From contig NZ_CP090557.1 of NCBI RefSeq assembly GCF_021484805.1, positions 3,546,001-3,610,000 on the forward strand: a stretch of DNA of 64,000 bases, read 5' to 3'. The position numbers and the translations under genes were made by a program. Shown one piece after another: positions 59,070 to 64,000 of this stretch. This DNA is from Tellurirhabdus bombi (GTDB lineage: Bacteria; Bacteroidota; Bacteroidia; Cytophagales; Spirosomataceae). Positions within the stretch are counted from its first letter, which is position 1; every line of letters begins with the position of its first letter. The notes beneath the pieces were generated by a model that was not told where the DNA came from, searched no databases, and saw only the letters and a program-made list of their open reading frames with translations.

Positions 59070-62000
59070 TTAAAGTGCCACATTCAACCCAACGGTCCAC
59101 GATTTTAATAATGGGCCATCACCAGAACTGCGCCCACCCGATCCGTGCTCGGGATCCCAGCCCTGCCATTTCGTCCAGGTATGCAGGTTTTTACCGCTTA
59201 CGTACAGTTTTACGTTGTCGATTTTGAGCCGGGTCAGGTATTTTTTGGGTAAATCATAAGCCAAACTCACGTCTTGTAGCCGAACAAACGTGCGGCTCTG
59301 GTAAAAGCCCCAGGAAAAGGGATTGGGATAGCCAATGCTCGGGCGATCCGTCAACGGGTTCTCCGGCGTCCAATAGGGCAAATCCATGAGGTTCGTGCGG
59401 TCGTAGAAGTTTGTGCCGTGGTTTAAGAAGCCGTTGGAGCTATAGCCCCCCACCCGAGCATTGAACATAAACGAAAATGTGAGTCCCCGGAAGGAAAGCC
59501 GATTGGTTAAACCGCTCGTAAAATCTGGTTGAGATGAGTGCAGCACCTGCCGATCTTCGGGTCCTATTTTACCATCACCGCTTACATCCTTGAAGCGAAT
59601 AAAACCCGGTTTGGCACTTGGATCGATGGTAATATCCTCACCTGCCTGCCAGATACCATCCCAAACATAATCGAAATTGGTTCCCAGCGGATAGCCGATA
59701 AACCACTTGCTGGCAATATCATCGTCCTCCCGTCCGTCGCCGTCCAAATCCACGCCGGAGAGTTTAGTGATTTTATTCCGGTTTAGCGAAAACACGAAGC
59801 TGGTGTTCCAGGAAAAGCTGCCTTTCGAATAATTCTGCGTATTTAAGGTCAGCTCAATTCCTTTGTTGGTCGTTGCGCCGATGTTGGTAAAAAAAGTGTC
59901 GTATCCCGTCATGTTGGGAATACGCATGTTCAGCAGCAGGTCTGAGGTTTGTTTTGCGTAATATTCGAACGAGCCAGAAATGCGGTCTTTGAAAAGACTG
60001 AAATCCATCCCCAGATCCGACGCCACGGTGGTTTCCCAGCCCAGCAGCGGATTCGCCATGGAGACCGGCGAAATGCCCACGCTGGTGCTACCGTTATCGC
60101 CGAAGACATATTGGTTGGTCGTGTGATTCATGTTGCTCAATGAGCTGTAGGGGTTAACACCCCGGTTACCGTTTTTACCCCAAGAATATCGAATTTTCAG
60201 GGAGTTGAGCCAGGGGATGTTGCGCATGAATTTCTCTTCCGAAATTATCCAGCCAACCCCTGCCGATGGGAAGTTTCCGTATTTCCGCCCCGCCCCGAAT
60301 GCCGAATAACCATCGCGCCGGACGGTAAAATTGAACATGTACTTATCCAGCAGCCGGTACCCGATCCGGCCCATTACTGAATTGGCTCGTGCTTCATTGG
60401 CACTGGTTCCAATGGTCGGATTTTCACCGATACTCAGGCCATTGTAGGAAAGGGCGTCGCTAAAAATGTTGTTGCTGGAGAGCGAAGAACCATTGTTTCT
60501 CGTCTTTTCAAAACTGTATAGTAGCGTCAGGTCGAAGTTGTGTTTTTCGGTAAAGCTGCGGTTATACTTAACGATATTTTCCATCGTCAAGTAATGATGT
60601 TTGCTATTTGACTGATTTCCCGAAGCCCGAATTACGGTTCCATCCCGGTTATACGAAGGTGTAAAGCCAGCTTCTTCGTTGTTGCGAATGTTGTTACCCA
60701 GGTTCATCCGATACGACAAGCCCGAAATGGGCAGGTCCACATCCGCGTACACGTTGCTAAATAAGGTACTGGACAGGTTCTTATTATCGTTTCGCACGGA
60801 GCTGAAAAGCGGGTTGGGCGCTAATCCATCGTCCATCGGCAAATATCTCAACTCCCCATCGTCATAATAGAAAGAGGAGAATGGACTCAGATAACTCGCT
60901 GAGCCCCAGTTTGCTGGAATGCCGGAGTAATCTTTTACCGTATATCCAGTGTTGGTTCCGATGTTGAGCCAGTCCGTCACCGCAATGTCTAAATTGACGC
61001 GTGCCGATAACCGACTGAAATTATCGCCGTAGATCCGGCCTTTCATATCGGTATACGAACCTGAAACATAGTAGTTTATTTTCTCTGTTCGCCCCGAAAT
61101 ACCCAGTTCGTGGTTGGTCATGGGTGCCCGCTGGCTGATGGCTTCCCAGGGATCGATGGTCCGACCTGCGTTGCGGTTGGCTTCTTCAATGGGCGTCAGG
61201 TTCATGGGCCTTCCCAGATACACCGCCGCATCTTCTTTCATTTGCAGGTAGCGTTCGGGGCCCATCAGCTTGGGTGTGTTGGCAAAATCGGACATCCCGA
61301 AATACCCGTTATACGTAAGGCGAGTCTTGGGACTGCTGCCTCTTTTGGTTGTAATCAGGATAACCCCATTGGTTGCCCGCGAGCCATAAATGGCCGCCGA
61401 ACTGGCATCTTTCAGGATATCAATGGATTCAATATCATTGGTGTTAATATCCGATAAACCGCCCGTATAGATAATTCCGTCCAGTACGATCAGCGGATTG
61501 TTATTGCCCGAAATAGACGAAGCGCCCCGGATGCGGATCGTACCATCCGAACCGGGCCGACCGTTGTCCGTGACCATCACCCCCGCCACCGAACCGCGCA
61601 GGGTCTGCACCAGATTGACATTAGGGTTCGTGGCGTTCTCTTTCGGATCAATTCGCGTGACTGCTCCCGTCAGGTCTTTTTTACGCTGCGTTCCGTACCC
61701 AACCACCACAACCTCCGACAAAGCTTTGTTGTCATTTCGCAAGCTAATGTCGATGCTGGCCCGGTTGCCTACTTCAATTTCCTGGCTTTCAAAACCGACG
61801 TAACTAAAAACCAGTGTGGCCCCCTGATCGGGAATGCTCAGGCTGTAGCGACCATCGTTGTCGGTGGCCGTTCCTTTAGAAGTCCCTTTGATCAGGATGC
61901 TCACGCCCGGCAGTGGCTGGCTATCTTCCGCCGAGCTTACTTTACCCGTTAACACGCGTTCGGCGGGTTGGCTGTAGACCGGTTCCGGCAACTTGAGCGC

Positions 62001-62363
62001 CCCGGTATTGTTCTGGCGGGTCAGAATGATTTGCTTTCCCTTGACCATATACGCGACTCCCAACGGATTCAGCAGATTGTCCAGCACCAGCGACAACGGT
62101 TCCTGCCTAGCTTTTATGGTCATTTTTGTCGCTGGGTCAAATACCCGCGAATTATAGAGAAACTTATAGCCCGTAGACTTCCGCAGTTGTTCCAACGCCT
62201 GGTCGAACGGCATTTCGACCAGGGTAATGCTAACCCGCTTATTGAGGACTTCCTGCCCCCGAACCGGATGCGCCCAGGCCAGCGTCGAGCCGATTAAAAC
62301 GATGCATAATTGAAATAAAGATACCCTCATAATGGTCAAGAGTATAGGTAACTTTTTTTTCAT
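59070..62363 (-). CDS. susC: SusC/RagA-family TonB-dependent receptor with STN domain
   Basis: A 1097-residue outer-membrane channel (ATG 62363; ATG 62330 is possible). In order: signal peptide, STN domain (VSITLVEMPFDQALEQLRKS) that signals to FecR, a carboxypeptidase-like domain (GVSILIKGTSKGTATDNDGR), the SusC motif SEVVVVGYGTQRKKDLTGAV, then plug and 22-strand barrel. The barrel ends in WTVGLNVAL, with a hydrophobic last residue as usual. The STN domain fits the sigma/FecR pair upstream, so its ligand should switch on the locus. Confidence 0.94.
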   Translation of the reverse strand: MKKKLPILLTIMRVSLFQLCIVLIGSTLAWAHPVRGQEVLNKRVSITLVEMPFDQALEQLRKSTGYKFLYNSRVFDPATKMTIKARQEPLSLVLDNLLNPLGVAYMVKGKQIILTRQNNTGALKLPEPVYSQPAERVLTGKVSSAEDSQPLPGVSILIKGTSKGTATDNDGRYSLSIPDQGATLVFSYVGFESQEIEVGNRASIDISLRNDNKALSEVVVVGYGTQRKKDLTGAVTRIDPKENATNPNVNLVQTLRGSVAGVMVTDNGRPGSDGTIRIRGASSISGNNNPLIVLDGIIYTGGLSDINTNDIESIDILKDASSAAIYGSRATNGVILITTKRGSSPKTRLTYNGYFGMSDFANTPKLMGPERYLQMKEDAAVYLGRPMNLTPIEEANRNAGRTIDPWEAISQRAPMTNHELGISGRTEKINYYVSGSYTDMKGRIYGDNFSRLSARVNLDIAVTDWLNIGTNTGYTVKDYSGIPANWGSASYLSPFSSFYYDDGELRYLPMDDGLAPNPLFSSVRNDNKNLSSTLFSNVYADVDLPISGLSYRMNLGNNIRNNEEAGFTPSYNRDGTVIRASGNQSNSKHHYLTMENIVKYNRSFTEKHNFDLTLLYSFEKTRNNGSSLSSNNIFSDALSYNGLSIGENPTIGTSANEARANSVMGRIGYRLLDKYMFNFTVRRDGYSAFGAGRKYGNFPSAGVGWIISEEKFMRNIPWLNSLKIRYSWGKNGNRGVNPYSSLSNMNHTTNQYVFGDNGSTSVGISPVSMANPLLGWETTVASDLGMDFSLFKDRISGSFEYYAKQTSDLLLNMRIPNMTGYDTFFTNIGATTNKGIELTLNTQNYSKGSFSWNTSFVFSLNRNKITKLSGVDLDGDGREDDDIASKWFIGYPLGTNFDYVWDGIWQAGEDITIDPSAKPGFIRFKDVSGDGKIGPEDRQVLHSSQPDFTSGLTNRLSFRGLTFSFMFNARVGGYSSNGFLNHGTNFYDRTNLMDLPYWTPENPLTDRPSIGYPNPFSWGFYQSRTFVRLQDVSLAYDLPKKYLTRLKIDNVKLYVSGKNLHTWTKWQGWDPEHGSGGRSSGDGPLLKSWTVGLNVAL

Positions 62364-62592
62364 ACCTTTGAATGTTTTTGTGATTTGACAGCAAACGAAT
62401 GGCAAAAACAATCCCCCACAGTTAGGCAAATGCTAACTGTCCGAGTAACTTTTGAGTCAATCGTGGGTCCAGCACGGTTGACTTTTTTGTTATCCAGTTT
62501 TTGAGAGGGGAAGTAAAACGGTTGGATTACATAGGCAATCTGCGGGTTAAGGGTAAGGGTTAGGAATAGGTTTTATAGAAACTAGCATTGTC

Positions 62593-63687
62593 TTACTGAC
62601 ACCCTTTGGCACTAATAATAATGCGGGCGTCTACCTCCTGATAACTGGCATTGATTCCCTCACAGACGAGTTTTATTTGCTCGTGCATGGTTTCATCCCC
62701 CAGCGAGGCGGTCAGGGCGCAATCTTTCAGAAGTTCTTTATCGTACACAATCTCGATTCCGTAGGCGCGCTCCAAACGTTGCAGGATTTCAACGGCAGGC
62801 GTCATTCTGAATTCAAAATTTTCCGTTTTCACCGCCTTGGCAATTAGTTCGGGTTTTTTCACTACGGTTTTTTGAAACACCCCGTCAACCGGCGAAAAAT
62901 CAACTTGTTGGTTGGGCGTCAGAATAACGCCTTTTACCACAGGACTGTCTTTCTGGCTGTTCTCCTTGTAATCTTTTTCGGCAAACACTGACACTTTCCC
63001 AGTCTTGACGGCTACGCGCACCGCCGATGTTCGTGTATTGATGGTAAAGCTTGTCCCTAATACTTTGGTTACTACCCCCTTCGCGTAAACCAGAAATGGT
63101 CGCGTTGGCTGCCGACGAACCTGAAAGAAGGCTTCTCCCGTCAGATTGGCCACCCGTTCATCAGCGGCTGATACGTCATACACCAAGCGACTGCCCGGTT
63201 TTAGGGTTACAAAGCTGCTGTCGGGTAATTGTATTTTTTTGGAGCTTGTCGTTTGATTGTCAAATACCTGGGCAGTATAAACGGGTACTTTTTCTTCCTT
63301 GGCTGCGACTACTGTATTTTGCCGATTACGCCACTGCCAGCTCATCCAGGCTATTGAGCCAAGCAATAACCAGACAGCCGCTGCCCGCCACCACGCCCAC
63401 CGGTTAGAACGCGTAAACACCGGCTCTTCTTCCTCGTGCTGCTGAACCCGGGCCTGGATTTCCCGGATATCCTGCAAGATCGCTTCGTCCGGTAGGTCCA
63501 TAAATGGCTTCTCATCCAACAAAAGAAGCAACCGTCGCGCCTCCTGCGTGAGCACCAACCGATCTGGATTTTTCCGAATCCAGGTTTCCCAAAAATGCCG
63601 CTCGCTCTCAGAATCGCTTTTCACCCAAGCCTGAAACGACTGATCCAGCGCCAATTCCTCGGGTGTATAATCTCGATACGACTTCAT
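62593..63687 (-). CDS. FecR-family anti-sigma factor
   Basis: A 364-residue inner-membrane protein (ATG 63687). The N-terminal 100 residues face the cytoplasm and bind the sigma factor. One helix (AAAVWLLLGSIAWMSW, about 102-118) crosses the membrane. The periplasmic FecR domain (SSKKIQLPDSSFVTLKPGSRLVY; VTKVLGTSFTINT) and a C-terminal STN-interacting DUF4974 region (FRMTPAVEILQRLERAYGI) follow. It should hold the sigma factor until the SusC STN domain signals. It lies 103 bp after the sigma gene, before susC. Confidence 0.93.
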   Translation of the reverse strand: MKSYRDYTPEELALDQSFQAWVKSDSESERHFWETWIRKNPDRLVLTQEARRLLLLLDEKPFMDLPDEAILQDIREIQARVQQHEEEEPVFTRSNRWAWWRAAAVWLLLGSIAWMSWQWRNRQNTVVAAKEEKVPVYTAQVFDNQTTSSKKIQLPDSSFVTLKPGSRLVYDVSAADERVANLTGEAFFQVRRQPTRPFLVYAKGVVTKVLGTSFTINTRTSAVRVAVKTGKVSVFAEKDYKENSQKDSPVVKGVILTPNQQVDFSPVDGVFQKTVVKKPELIAKAVKTENFEFRMTPAVEILQRLERAYGIEIVYDKELLKDCALTASLGDETMHEQIKLVCEGINASYQEVDARIIISAKGCQ

Positions 63688-63789
63688 GTGCTTTGCTCTT
63701 ATACCCAAGAGTTGCAGCAAGTAGCCTTATATACTGATTATTTATAAAAAAATCTTGATTATTTTTTGAAGATTCGAGAAAGAAACACT

Positions 63790-64000
63790 TTAACGACCTA
63801 ATAGCCAGTAGCTAAGCAGAAAAACTAAACCCCACAAATGGCGCAACTTACGCAAGGTTTCGTGCAGGAGGTTATAGACCGATTGCCGATTTAAAGACAT
63901 GAGATCTGCAATCTCGTCGGGACTCAAATTCTGAAAAAACCGCAGGTGGATAATTTCTTTCTGCCGGGGGGGCAGGGCATTCAGCATGGTTTCTAGCTTC
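63790..64000 (-). CDS. ECF sigma-70 factor, C-terminal part (5' end outside window)
   Basis: The frame is open to the window edge and ends at 63790. Region 4 is clear: ALPPRQKEIIHLRFFQNLSPDEIADLMSLN followed by RQSVYNLLHETLRKLR, a helix-turn-helix for the -35 element. The tail (WGLVFLLSYWLLG) is hydrophobic, as often seen in Bacteroidota FecI-like factors. It should switch on the SusC/SusD locus when released from FecR. Confidence 0.88.
   Translation of the reverse strand, partial: KLETMLNALPPRQKEIIHLRFFQNLSPDEIADLMSLNRQSVYNLLHETLRKLRHLWGLVFLLSYWLLGR

Noticed and set aside
1-64000. CRISPR arrays
   Set aside because: No set of regularly spaced direct repeats of 25-40 bp was seen, and there are no cas genes.
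1-64000. Complete insertion sequences
   Set aside because: No transposase frame was recognised on either strand; only recombinase remnants are present.

Overview
The window reads as chromosome of a Bacteroidota bacterium, most likely Cytophagales (Spirosoma/Larkinella-like). Signs are SusC/SusD with an ECF sigma/FecR pair, T9SS-type sorting domains, TAnnTTTG promoter boxes, DUF3127, DUF4136, a surE-GH3 pair, LytTR proteins and many lipoproteins. The genus is inferred from gene content only. Layout: (1) 1-4.05 kb, minus strand: a surface-glycan operon with overlapping genes (GT4 glycosyltransferase, NAD-dependent epimerase, LegC-like aminotransferase, sugar nucleotidyltransferase cut by the window edge). 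(2) 4.3-29.1 kb: ordinary core genes, mostly single genes or pairs: sugar/ureide permease, Gfo/Idh/MocA oxidoreductase, OmpA protein, nitrilase-family hydrolase, Qnr-like pentapeptide protein, AmpG-like MFS, a candidate clan CE cysteine protease/acetyltransferase, secreted and lipoproteins, NUDIX, LysE, GH3, SurE, GNAT, TrhO, deoxynucleoside kinase, ModE-like regulator, a five-PAS histidine kinase, an MmpS-like protein, a DUF3127 protein with an SSB-like C-terminal tip, and ElbB. Clean hairpin terminators separate many of them. (3) 29.2-53 kb: an accessory region starting at a tRNA-Leu(GAG). A 23-bp copy of the tRNA 3' end at 32.86 kb and integrase remnants mark a decayed 3.6-kb integrated element. 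Next comes a 10-kb segment bounded by 371-bp direct repeats exactly 10,045 bp apart. It carries an exosortase with a tiny PID-CTERM-type substrate, a uroporphyrinogen decarboxylase-like protein coupled to a one-module NRPS (A-PCP-TE, with Cys at the usual Ser position of the TE), and two acyltransferases. From 43 to 53 kb there is AT-rich DNA with many tiny genes, two stand-alone LytTR proteins, an HNH nuclease, a T9SS lectin-like protein, three copies of a noncoding repeat unit, and two members of a four-member family of small CPxC...YxC zinc-ribbon proteins (the other two lie at 23.1 and 34.9 kb). (4) 53.1-64 kb, minus strand: an uptake locus reading ECF sigma (cut by the window edge), FecR, SusC, SusD, a 1053-residue Tat-exported double-Rossmann FAD oxidoreductase, and a secreted protein with a possible covalent-flavin motif (DGVSGAT). 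This suggests import of a glycan or glycoconjugate coupled to periplasmic redox chemistry. All calls come from reading the sequence; no database search was run.
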